From assembly GCA_038527485.1 (NCBI GenBank), contig JBCBFT010000011.1, positions 1 to 64,000 on the forward strand: a stretch of DNA of 64,000 bases, given 5' to 3'. The notes under the pieces are model-generated. The model did not search any database. It worked only from the letters and a program-made list of their open reading frames with translations, and was not told the origin of the DNA. Below, piece by piece: positions 16,856 to 26,500 of this stretch. This DNA comes from JALEFZ01 sp038527485. GTDB lineage: Bacteria > Bacteroidota > Bacteroidia > J057. The stretch's first letter is position 1; the number at the start of each line of letters is the position of its first letter. The position numbers were made by a program, and so were the translations under genes.

Positions 16856-18481
16856 TTACTTCACATTCTTTGATCCGATCCGCCCGAGACGTACGCCAAA
16901 GTCACTTTCATAACTCATGAATACGAAGAGGGGCTTACCCACAATGTGATCTTCTGGCACAAACCCCCAGAATCGACTGTCCTGCGAGTTGTGGCGATTG
17001 TCTCCCATCATCCAGTAATAGTCCATTTCAAAGGTATACTCCGTGATCGGACTTCCATCGAGTAATACTGTGACCTGCCCTTTAGACTCTTGTCGTTCCA
17101 AATCGTGCTTCTCATAGCCTGTGATGACCCGCTGATAGAGGGCATAATTTTTCGCGTCCGTGATATCTATCGTCATTCCCTTGGAAGGAATCGTCAACGG
17201 CCCAAAGTAGTCTACGTTCCAAGGGAACATTTCGGCAAAGGCTCTCGCATTCACTCCTCTATACAAAGCGGGGTAAAGACCTCCCTCACGCTGTCCCTTG
17301 ATTCTATTGACTTCTTCAACCTTAGAGACATTGGGGTTCTTACGAATGATATCAGCCACTTCATCCGTCATGAAAAGAATGAATTCCTGATTCTTTAGGC
17401 TTTTGATATACCAATTGGGATTTTCTGAGTAGTTTCCTACTGCCGTAAAAGCAGCGCGGATGGGTGCCTTCAGCATACGAAAGCCCAGCTCTTCACGCTG
17501 TGGGAAGGTATACTCTACAAATCGCGTCTTATTTCCCTTTATGTCTTTGCCTTTGCCAATGCGCTTCTGTGCAACAAACTGCGTCCCAGGTTTCCCCAAC
17601 ACTTTGAACTCCTTCTGCATATTTTCGGGCTGATAACCCAGTTCTCCATCAATGTACACTTGCCCCCCTATGACTTCTAGTACATCTCCTGGCACACCGA
17701 CACAGCGCTTGATGTAATTTTCTTTCATACTGGTGGGTTTGACCTTCCCTGCGCCATCGGGTAAGGCCTCGATATCATGCTTGGGATAGTTAAATACGAC
17801 CACGTCATTTCGCTGTACCTTGGCGAATCCTGGCGTACGATAGTAGGGAAGTTGAGGAAAGTCCAGGTAAGACTTCATCGTGAAATTCCCTAACTTGATT
17901 TTATTGTGCACAAAAGGAACAGCCATAGGTATCTGTGGCATCCTCACTCCGTAGTGCATCTTGGATACAAAGAGGAAATCTCCTGCCATCAAACTTCGCT
18001 CCATCGAAGAAGTAGGAATCATGAAAGCCTCCATCAAGAAGGTACGGATGATCAGAGCAGAAACACCTGCGAACAGAATGGCATCTCCCCACTCTCTTGC
18101 TCCGCTCTTTTTAGGAATAGTTTTTTGCTGATCTGCTGGTCCGAGATATTTTACTTTCTCATCAAACCCTAGTTTTGGAAAGAAATAAAAGGGGAGGAAA
18201 GTTGCTGCTGCATGTTCCTTCAATTTATGCTTACCAAAGGCCCGAACTAAATCGATCTTCATGGCCACGATCACCAAAGTGCTGGCGATAGGAACGAATA
18301 TCAGTGCTACCCACCATGCGGGCTTGCCTATCAGTTGCAACCAAATATAATGGTTGTATCCAGGGATAAATGCGGCCCATCCTGGTTTTCCTGCCTTCTC
18401 AAACAACTTATATCTACCGATCGCTTGACCGAAAAAGTAGATTAGTCCTATGGTAATGTAAAATATGGCTCCAAAATCCAT
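16856..18481 (-). CDS. lepB: signal peptidase I
   Basis: A 541-residue type I signal peptidase that removes signal peptides from exported proteins at the inner membrane. The N-terminus has several hydrophobic segments, including a DUF5684-like region (residues 1-105), then the anchor and FMIPTSSMERSLMAGD with nucleophile Ser159, and the general base Lys258 in ENYIKRCVGVPGD. The C-terminal MGDNRHNSQDSRFWG box follows. An insertion of roughly 170 residues lies between the GD loop and the final boxes, as in many Bacteroidota LepB proteins but not in E. coli. The catalytic dyad is complete. The start at 18481 is the only sensible one. Confidence 0.95.
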   Translation of the reverse strand: MDFGAIFYITIGLIYFFGQAIGRYKLFEKAGKPGWAAFIPGYNHYIWLQLIGKPAWWVALIFVPIASTLVIVAMKIDLVRAFGKHKLKEHAAATFLPFYFFPKLGFDEKVKYLGPADQQKTIPKKSGAREWGDAILFAGVSALIIRTFLMEAFMIPTSSMERSLMAGDFLFVSKMHYGVRMPQIPMAVPFVHNKIKLGNFTMKSYLDFPQLPYYRTPGFAKVQRNDVVVFNYPKHDIEALPDGAGKVKPTSMKENYIKRCVGVPGDVLEVIGGQVYIDGELGYQPENMQKEFKVLGKPGTQFVAQKRIGKGKDIKGNKTRFVEYTFPQREELGFRMLKAPIRAAFTAVGNYSENPNWYIKSLKNQEFILFMTDEVADIIRKNPNVSKVEEVNRIKGQREGGLYPALYRGVNARAFAEMFPWNVDYFGPLTIPSKGMTIDITDAKNYALYQRVITGYEKHDLERQESKGQVTVLLDGSPITEYTFEMDYYWMMGDNRHNSQDSRFWGFVPEDHIVGKPLFVFMSYESDFGVRLGRIGSKNVK

Positions 18482-18533
18482 ATGAATTCTATAATTATAG
18501 GCAGGAAGATGCTGTTATGATGCCTGCCAGGGA

Positions 18534-18560
18534 CAAAAATAACAATTATGTGTATTCAAA
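18534..18560 (-). promoter_or_regulatory. possible Bacteroidota-type promoter for lepB
   Basis: On the minus strand TATTTTTG (matching TAnnTTTG, the -7 element of Bacteroidota) lies 53 nt before the lepB start, with TTTG 15 nt further upstream. The spacing is shorter than the usual 19-21 nt, so this is tentative. Confidence 0.3.
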
Positions 18561-18738
18561 CCAGTCCTGATACCTATCTCCTCGTGTCAACACGCAGACA
18601 CCTGACATAGTTTTCATTTTTATATGTCGTTCTTGCCTTACCTTTATTACAGAATATCCTCATTTTTCTAAAAAAAGCAACTACATAAACTTATCTCATT
18701 CTCTTTCGTATGAATTATTGTATAAAATACAAAAATAA

Positions 18739-19356
18739 ATGAACGCACTTATTCTCGTTGATATTCAGTATGATTTTATTCCTGGTGGGGCACTAGCCGT
18801 CACGGAAGGTGATGCAATTATTCCTCTAGTCAATCGCTTGATCCCACAGTTTGACCTTGTGGTTGCCACGCAGGACTGGCATCCGCACAATCACGAAAGT
18901 TTTGCTTCACAACATACAGGTCAACAGGTAGGAGAAGTGATCGATCTATACGGCCTCTCTCAAGTCCTGTGGCCTGATCACTGTATCCAAGGAAGCCAGG
19001 GCGCAGCATTTATCGATTCTCTGGACCAGCGCCCCATCCAAAAGATTTTCCAAAAAGGAACAGATCCTACCATCGACAGCTACAGTGGCTTTTTTGACAA
19101 TGGACACCGGAAAGCGACAGGGATGGAGGACTACTTGCGAGAAATGGGGGTAGATCAGGTCTTTGTTGTGGGATTGGCTGCTGATTACTGCGTCAAGTTT
19201 ACAGCCATGGATGCTCAGGAGCTAGGATTTCAAACCCATGTATTTATGGACGCTACACGCGGCGTGAACCTCTCTCCAGGAGATACACAAAAAGCATTTG
19301 ATGACATGAATCAATTGGGCATCCAGTTATTATCAGGAGCCAACTGGCGCTCGTAG
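18739..19356 (+). CDS. pncA: nicotinamidase/pyrazinamidase
   Basis: A 205-residue PncA, which hydrolyses nicotinamide to nicotinate in NAD salvage. The catalytic triad is visible as Asp8 (LVDIQYDF), Lys106 (IFQKGTDP) and Cys151 (VVGLAADYCVKFTAMDA). The metal site is Asp46, His48 and His52 in TQDWHPHNHESF, followed by SFASQHTG. Length and motifs match the family closely. It is transcribed divergently from lepB; its 3' end is only 9 nt from the convergent histidine kinase gene. Confidence 0.96.
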   Translation: MNALILVDIQYDFIPGGALAVTEGDAIIPLVNRLIPQFDLVVATQDWHPHNHESFASQHTGQQVGEVIDLYGLSQVLWPDHCIQGSQGAAFIDSLDQRPIQKIFQKGTDPTIDSYSGFFDNGHRKATGMEDYLREMGVDQVFVVGLAADYCVKFTAMDAQELGFQTHVFMDATRGVNLSPGDTQKAFDDMNQLGIQLLSGANWRS

Positions 19357-19365
19357 GAGAAACTT

Positions 19366-21243
19366 TTAGGCATCGAGGAGTGCCGAGACCGTCGAGATCT
19401 CTTGTTCCAAGGTGATGAAGAAGGTAGTTCCTTTGTTGAGTTCACTTTCAATGGCAATCTTTCCTCCCATAGATTCAACTTGGACCTTGACGAGGTAGAG
19501 TCCTAAGCCTTTTCCTTCGATATGATCATGAAAACGCTTATACAAGGAGAACAGTTGATCCCCATATTTTTCAACATCTACCCCTAAGCCATTATCTGAT
19601 ACGGAAAGAATGACCTGCTTTTCTCTCAGCTCCAACTTGATTTTCAGCAGCGGCTTCACTTGGGGTCGCTGGTATTTGATTCCGTTAGAGACGAGGTTAT
19701 ACAGAATACTGACTAGGTAGGGCTTAATCGAAATAATGTGTGTATCGGAGTCAAACTCTCGGCTAATTTCTGCTCCACTTTCGTCTATACGGTCTTTGAG
19801 TTGGACCTCAATCTGGTCCAAAATGCTTCCTACATGCAGGAGTTGAAAGTCATTTTTCTCAAAATGCCTCAAGTCAATGACCATATTAAGGTCTTTGATC
19901 ACCTGATCGAGATTGCGTGTAGATCTATGCAAAATTTCAACGATGTGATCCTTCTCGGCGTCTCCTGTTTTACTTTGATCTAATAAATCTGTGAGTCCTA
20001 AGATATTTGCTACAGAGCCTCTGAGATTGTGGGAAATGATGTAACCAAAATCTGTAAGCTCCTTATTTCGCTGGGTCAAATGCAGGGTCGTTTTCTCCAA
20101 TTTTGAGGCATAGGTAGTCAAATCTTCCTGTGCCATCATCAAGTCCGAAATGTCAATCCCTACCGCCTGTATCACTTCAGAGTCGATACACAAAATCTCC
20201 CAATCTACATACACCCAATCTTCCGAATTCGCTTTCGTCTTGAAAACTACCTTCTGAGGAATTCCTTGATTATGAAGACATTTTTCTATGACTGCATGGA
20301 AAGAATCGTAGGATTCTTCCAGCAAGTTGTCTAGGAAAGAGCCCTTATTGGAAGCATCCTGGGAGTTGATGAAACGATCCGTATAAGCCGTATTGACGTA
20401 GGTATAGTCCCCCTCGGAGGTCATCCTCACCAGGTATGTCGTTTGAGAGTCGATGAGCGAACGTAGGTAAGCCTCTCTTTGTGAGACTTCCTTCAGGGCA
20501 TGAGACAATTGGAGTCCTCGCTGATCCAGTCGCGTTTTTAGATCTTCGTTGAGGCGTTGAATCTGGACTTTCTGGAATGACAGTAGCTCATTCTGCTGTT
20601 CAATTTCCTTATTTTTTGACTCTACAGAAGCGCGTTCCTTGTCTAGACGGCTCTTTAATATCCCTGTCCCTGTCATCACCAAGACGTAGATGATGATGTA
20701 GTTGAAGGCAAAATCTAGATCGTTATATTCTCCCTCAATGATCAGCGTAGGAAAAAATGCGTGTATAACGAGTAAACCAATGATACACAGACAGCCCCAC
20801 AAGGCCACGAAAAATCGAAACCTTCCTCTGAAAAGTAAGCCAATACCTAAGGCAATGAGGATAAAGTAAATCATCCATATGCCACGAAAACCTGCATTAT
20901 TGACGGCTGTAAAAACAATCAGTGCGCTTCCCAGTGTCAAAAGGACAGCGGCAGCAATCTTATAATGATTGGTTTTATGGACAACATATATGAGGATGAG
21001 GAAGAGGGAAAGGGAGATAGATTCGGGTACGTAGTGATTCCATCTAGGCTCGTCGAAGAAGTTATCTCTTACAATATAAATAACCGTAATAAATGTGGCG
21101 ATATACAGAATGCCCAGGAGAATCTTCCTAAAGAGTTGATCCCCTGCATCTGTAAAACTATCTAGTTTTACTTCTTCTTCTTGCCTCGATCGAGGCCATA
21201 GGCGCAAGTTTAGCAAAAACTTCTTGGCGTTATAGTCAAACAA
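19366..21243 (-). CDS. PAS-domain sensor histidine kinase, six-helix membrane input
   Basis: A 625-residue membrane histidine kinase. Residues 40-195 contain about six hydrophobic helices, 200-258 a coiled coil (KNKEIEQQNELLSFQKVQ...), and 262-375 a PAS domain. A second coiled coil leads to the dimerisation box DFGYIISHNLRGS with the phospho-accepting His405, and an HATPase domain (about 500-620) has an N-box LVSNGIKYQ, a G1 box VSDNGLGVD and a G2 box GKGLGLYLVK. It should autophosphorylate in response to a signal sensed by the membrane or PAS part. No response regulator gene is adjacent, so it is an orphan kinase here. SHNLRG is typical of the phytochrome-like HisKA subgroup common in Bacteroidota. 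Confidence 0.9.
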   Translation of the reverse strand: MFDYNAKKFLLNLRLWPRSRQEEEVKLDSFTDAGDQLFRKILLGILYIATFITVIYIVRDNFFDEPRWNHYVPESISLSLFLILIYVVHKTNHYKIAAAVLLTLGSALIVFTAVNNAGFRGIWMIYFILIALGIGLLFRGRFRFFVALWGCLCIIGLLVIHAFFPTLIIEGEYNDLDFAFNYIIIYVLVMTGTGILKSRLDKERASVESKNKEIEQQNELLSFQKVQIQRLNEDLKTRLDQRGLQLSHALKEVSQREAYLRSLIDSQTTYLVRMTSEGDYTYVNTAYTDRFINSQDASNKGSFLDNLLEESYDSFHAVIEKCLHNQGIPQKVVFKTKANSEDWVYVDWEILCIDSEVIQAVGIDISDLMMAQEDLTTYASKLEKTTLHLTQRNKELTDFGYIISHNLRGSVANILGLTDLLDQSKTGDAEKDHIVEILHRSTRNLDQVIKDLNMVIDLRHFEKNDFQLLHVGSILDQIEVQLKDRIDESGAEISREFDSDTHIISIKPYLVSILYNLVSNGIKYQRPQVKPLLKIKLELREKQVILSVSDNGLGVDVEKYGDQLFSLYKRFHDHIEGKGLGLYLVKVQVESMGGKIAIESELNKGTTFFITLEQEISTVSALLDA

Positions 21244-21668
21244 ATCAGTAGGCCAAACGATCCATGAAACTTATACATACGCTTCAAATGATTGCTATTT
21301 TTTGGGATACGAGATGCCTTTATTACTGATATTCCGATTATCAATTTAAATTTATTTCTCCTTATTATATAGACAATTAAGGTAAGATGCTTATTTCGAT
21401 CGACTTTTGTATGGAGATTAGGAATTATTGAAATAATTAATGAACAAAAAGTCAGTTTTTTAGGACAAAATGTGAGTTAGTTCCTTTTATGATTCACAGC
21501 CAAGGCTACTTTTCTTCTGAGGTTCATTCCTATTCCTTCATACTGTCCACGCTTTTTCTTAGGAGAAGCAATCCAACCCTACACCCAAGACTTCACGCCA
21601 CCTCAGAGACAACCTTCTTGTATATATCTACTCCTTTCTCATAATTGTACCTCATCTAAGCCATTCAC
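21244..21668. other. intergenic region between divergent genes
   Basis: These 425 bases, A+T-rich in their first half, separate the histidine kinase (minus) from the aspartyl protease (plus) and must carry both promoters. I see no gene, strong hairpin or clear TAnnTTTG element. Confidence 0.6.
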
Positions 21669-22862
21669 ATGTATCGAATTTTCCTACACCTCATTCTTAC
21701 TTCTCTCATAAGTTGGACGGTCCTTTGGGGACAACCTTCCTTTAAGGCTCAAAACTATCATGAAGAAATTCCTTTCGAATGGATAAAAGGAAAGATTCTT
21801 GTTCCTGTTTTGATCGAAGGAGAGACTTATCAGTTTATCTTGGATAGTGGGGGCTTGCTGATGGTCTCTGAGCGTGTCGCTTCACGTCATGGCTTAGATA
21901 CAGTGGGGACGATTCAGGTATCAGGTATCAATAAGCTCTCGGAAACATTGCATAAGGTCCGCCTCCCTAAAGTCAGTTTAGGGACATTATCCTTTTATGA
22001 CTATGAAGCTATAATAGGGCCATTTCTTCAGCAATCCCCTACGGAGTGCTTGGGAGCTGATGGGATGATTGGACGGGATTTTCTAAAAGAAATGATCGTA
22101 CAATATGATCTAGCACAGCGCAAGATGATCTTTACAGATCAACTCCAACGCCTTTCGCTCAATCCACTCGATGCCACGCCCATGAAAGCTTCCAAAGGGA
22201 GAATTCCAAGGCTTACCCTTTCTTCTTCCCTAGGTAAAATCAAAGATGTAGCATTTGACAGTGGGTCCAACGATCTCTTCAGTTGGAAGCAAGCCGACGC
22301 TTCTAAGCTGGTGCGAAAGGGTAAGATAGCAGATGAAAATGTGGTTCAGCTTTCTGGGATATTTTCTATAGGGGTAGGCGGCAAGCTTCCTCCTGAGGAA
22401 GAAAATTATCGTATCAAAATGGATTTTGTACAAATCGGCAGACATCAGATCCAGAATTTTTATACCGATACAGGCAAAGCAAGTGGTGCACGTGTAGGTA
22501 CAGAAATCATGAAGTACGGAATTATCACCACGGACAATCTCAACCAACGATTTTATTTTTCCCCTTTTTCTGACGGCGATAAAGCGGAACCCAAGCCATC
22601 CTTGGGATTCGGAGTCCGTGTGAGCAATCAGAAATTGATCGTCTCTTATGTGATAAAAAATAGCCCTGCATCTCAAGAAGGGATCACAGCAGGTGTAGAA
22701 ATCTTACAGCTAGACGGACGTTCTGCCAAAGCCTATGTTGCAGATTACTGCAAGACCTACAGGGAGGGGTTCTCTTGGGAGGAGTCTAAAGAAGTGGAGA
22801 TTGTGTATAAAAATGAGCAAGGACAAGCACAAAGCCTTACACTGAAGCCCTTTGCGCTGTAG
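21669..22862 (+). CDS. exported retropepsin-like aspartyl protease with PDZ domain
   Basis: A 397-residue exported protein with a signal peptide at residues 1-21. It has two aspartyl-protease-type active-site motifs in one chain: FILDSGGLLMVS (Asp59-Ser60-Gly61) and VAFDSGSNDLFSW (Asp197-Ser198-Gly199). Each is preceded by a hydrophobic strand, like a duplicated retropepsin fold, and Ser replaces the usual Thr in DTG. A PDZ domain follows at about 305-385 (SYVIKNSPASQEGITAGVEILQLDG). Similar DSG-PDZ proteins are common in Bacteroidota envelopes, with likely periplasmic or surface proteolysis. Its last 26 bases overlap the end of the convergent DUF3267 gene. Confidence 0.82.
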   Translation: MYRIFLHLILTSLISWTVLWGQPSFKAQNYHEEIPFEWIKGKILVPVLIEGETYQFILDSGGLLMVSERVASRHGLDTVGTIQVSGINKLSETLHKVRLPKVSLGTLSFYDYEAIIGPFLQQSPTECLGADGMIGRDFLKEMIVQYDLAQRKMIFTDQLQRLSLNPLDATPMKASKGRIPRLTLSSSLGKIKDVAFDSGSNDLFSWKQADASKLVRKGKIADENVVQLSGIFSIGVGGKLPPEEENYRIKMDFVQIGRHQIQNFYTDTGKASGARVGTEIMKYGIITTDNLNQRFYFSPFSDGDKAEPKPSLGFGVRVSNQKLIVSYVIKNSPASQEGITAGVEILQLDGRSAKAYVADYCKTYREGFSWEESKEVEIVYKNEQGQAQSLTLKPFAL

Positions 22863-23499
22863 GTAGTGCGCTAGATTGAATCTCTTTCTCGTAGATATAG
22901 GATATCTTCAATTCTTTATCGTCGTAGGTGACCAGTTGCAGGGCTTTGTGGTGGGCCATGTAACTGAGTAAACCAAAATCACCGCCGCAAAAAGTCGTAT
23001 GCGTCAGTATCATCCCCGTCATGGTCACTTGCCAAGGCAGTCCGAGCCATATCATCGACAGAAGTCCTACACAGGTGATCACAAGGAAGGGAGCCAGTGC
23101 GACGATTTGCAATTCGCGTTTGTTGATGACAAACTGATCGGCGACAGCCAAGAAGTAAAATTTTCGCCAATGAGCATCATAAGAAGTATGCTCAGCACCC
23201 ACGAGTTTGTAGGCCAGCCCGTGAATCAGTTCATGTATAGGGACCAATAGAAAAGCAAACCCTACTCCCATGAAGAGGTGCCCCAAACCAAGCCCTACAC
23301 TCAAGTCTCCTCGAAGGACATGTAAGACAAAAAAAGCAACTGTAAACCCCAGCAGTAGGAGATTGATGACAGAAAAACCGATCGAAAAAAGGTTTTTCAA
23401 ACGCATACTTTCCTGAATGAAAGGAATAAGTGCATCGTGGGCCAATGTTTCCCGAAGCTTATAGCCTGCGTTCTCTAGTTCTTGAGGTTTAATTTTCAT
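22837..23499 (-). CDS. DUF3267 integral membrane protein with HEXXH motif
   Basis: A 220-residue membrane protein of the DUF3267 family (putative site-2-protease-like metalloproteins). Four or more hydrophobic helices are visible. At the end of the second, FLLVPIHELIHGLAYKLVG gives His89-Glu90-x-x-His93, a zinc-metallopeptidase motif placed in the membrane. A second metal ligand is not obvious, and protease activity has not been shown for the family to my knowledge. The gene's 3' end overlaps the aspartyl protease gene tail to tail. Confidence 0.8.
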   Translation of the reverse strand: MKIKPQELENAGYKLRETLAHDALIPFIQESMRLKNLFSIGFSVINLLLLGFTVAFFVLHVLRGDLSVGLGLGHLFMGVGFAFLLVPIHELIHGLAYKLVGAEHTSYDAHWRKFYFLAVADQFVINKRELQIVALAPFLVITCVGLLSMIWLGLPWQVTMTGMILTHTTFCGGDFGLLSYMAHHKALQLVTYDDKELKISYIYEKEIQSSALPTAQRASV

Positions 23500-23571
23500 T
23501 TCTAGTCTTTCAGATAAAGCTATACCATATGAGAGAGCGTCAAATGAAAGCTATGGTTGGAAACGCTACGC

Positions 23572-26500
23572 TTACACATCCCACTTCCCCTTCCAAAAAT
23601 TCCGTGCCCAGATCCGCTGAAATTCCCAGCCTTTACTTTCCAGCAAGGTCCGTCGGTAGATTTCCCTTTCCTTGGCAGATGCGCCACTGAAATAGTTAGG
23701 CCCCTCACATTCGATGGTTTTATAAAAATAGCGTGCCCCAGGCGCTTTGATGGCCAGGTCTAATTTGTAGGAAGTAGCACCATAATTCCTTTCAAAATAA
23801 TAGCCTTCTGCTTCAAGCTTCGCTGAGACGGCATCCGCAATGGGATTGGGAGGAATAGCCGTAATGTCGACCTCGTGCTGTGCATTGAGTACGCGTACGG
23901 CATCCTGCGCTCGCTGCTCAGATAGAGCTTTCACAAATCGCAAGTAGTCCTTGAAAAGCCTTGGGCCTTGATGGGCCGCCTGGTCGACCTTCAAGGCAGA
24001 AGGATCGAAAGAACAAACCATGTAGATTTTCTTCCTCGCACGGGTGATGGCTACGTTGAGGCGGTTCTCGCCCCCTGCACGATTCAGCAAACCAAAGTTG
24101 GTGGACAATTTGCCTTGGGGACTGTATCCATATCCGACAGAGAAGACGATAATATCTCGTTCGTCTCCTTGGACATTTTCAATATTCTTCACAAATAAAC
24201 CCTGAAACTCCTCTCCCTCATGCTGATGCATGGACTGCTGAACCAACTCATAGAGCGCAGGATCAGTGACGCCCAAGCGTTCGAGTTCTCGATCGAGCAA
24301 GTCTCGAATGAGTTCCTGCTGGTGAAAGTTGAACGTCACGATGCCAATACTCGGCCGGTCGGGTTGCTGGACCAACTCCTTGACTAGTTGGACTACACGC
24401 TCGGCCTCTGGCTTGTTGCGATTGCGGTCCCACACACCTGCGACAGAGATCCACGCCAAAGCAGGTGTGTACACAGGATCTGCTTGGGCAGCGGGAATGA
24501 CCTGCAAGCGCCCTTCGTAGAACGCTTGATTGGAAAAATTGATCAGCTCTTGGGACTGCGAACGATAATGCCACGTCAAGTGGGCCTCATCAAATGTGTT
24601 TTGAGCCAGATCCAAAATGGATTCCACCTCTAGCGCCAACTCATTTTCCACAAAAGCATCCTCGCCTGCATCTTCATACCGGACTTTATACAGATTAGTG
24701 GGTTGGAGTTGCTGACTATCTCCTGCAATGACAGCTTGCTTGCCTCTCAGGATCACGGGAATGGCACGCTCGACAAAACACTGGGAGGCCTCATCGAAGA
24801 TCACTAAGTCAAAGAAATCTTTCTCCATCGGAAAAATCGCTGCTGCCGACTCAGGCGAAGCCATCCAGCAAGGCACCAACTGTTGAAGTCCCGTGTTCCA
24901 AGTCTGTTGAATCAGCTTCCTGATAGACCAAATCAATCGTTTTTTACTCACCTGATGGTAAATCTCTCGGTAAGTGACAGGGTTTTTCAAGCGATTGAAT
25001 TTCACAATCTCCACCATGTAATCCTTTAACCTATGCTGGATGAGTTCCGTTACTTTTTGCCTTCTCTGCTGAAATTTTTGGATAAACTCTCGCTCCTTTC
25101 TCCCAAAGGATCTACTGCTCACTTCTGCCAAAATGGGATCTTGCGCTTCGTATATTTCAACCCAATGATAGGCTACAGATTGGGCAACACGTGCAAGGAA
25201 AGATTTCTCATCTGTGGCTGAAGACATAAAAGGAATCAGAGATTCAATCGCTTCTTTCTCTGATGAGGAACATCCATGAAGGATCCGATCTAGGTCACGT
25301 AAGTCTTCAAAATCCGCTTCTAACGCCTGCTTGAGTTTCTCTAGGTAAGGTTGTACATCTGCTATATTTTTAAAACCAGGTTTGAGTTGATCGATTTGTA
25401 CTGGATGGAAGTAATTGCGCCAGTAGCTTTCAGTCTGCTCAAGGGACCTTGTAAAAGATTGGAGGTTTTGGATGCTTTTCATGGACAGCTCCCAATGCGC
25501 CATATCAAAAGTTCCCTTCCTGAATCGAGGTTTGATTTTGGGAAAATAGCGAATGGACGCTAGTTCTTCGAAAGATTGGAGGTTCCTGCGTTTACGCTCA
25601 AGCCATGACCGCCGCTCTTTTTGATCATCAAATAAAGAAAAGTCTGCAAAGGCTACCTCGTCATGGTGCCTCACATACCACTTGTGCAGTTGCTCGAAAT
25701 GGGCAACTTCTGTTTGAAGCTGATGGAAGCTTTTATGATCCAGGGGTACTTGATGGGGTTCGAGGACTTTTTTAAAAAACCACTTGGCCCGCTGATAAGC
25801 CAGAGAAAGCGATCTCAACGGAGCCGTCTGGTACTTCTGGTATGCCTTACGATGTTTGATAAGAGCAGCATAAAACGACCAGTAGCCATCATCGAGATAC
25901 TTTCTTTTGTCTAAGTTATCCAGTGCCTTTTCTAAATCATGGAGATAGGTCTCTACGCTAATTTTGGTCAGCTTATTGGCATGAAAGGCTTCAAAATCCT
26001 TTTTATTGACCTCCTCTTCCAACCATCTAGCGACCTGTTCAAAGGCAGAAATCCTTTCTTTATTCAGCTCGACATCTAAGAGACGGGTACTCAGTGTATC
26101 CGTCAAACGCTCATACTGACCCGCTATTTTCTCTATATCTTCCTTGATCCCGCCAAGTGTCGCGATCAGTTGGGTCTTTTCTCCATGCTGATACCGTTGA
26201 AAACTCACTCTTCGAAACCACGGATGCTGAGGATCTAGCAAATCTCTATACTCCCAGAGCTGTCCCAGTATATCTAGAAAACGATGGAGCTGCTCTATGG
26301 TATGCTGCTTGGCAAAGGGTCTCAATGGCAAAGGGTCCCCTTCGATCTTCCCTTGGAGGTAGAGGTCGTGCATGCTCAACCCACAACTCCGTATGGTCGT
26401 GAGTGCTTGATACAGAGATTCAAATTCTCGATTGAGTTGGTCTACTTCGCGGGACAGACGTTTGAAGTCATGGGACCATTTGGTAAAATTCAGGTCTTTG

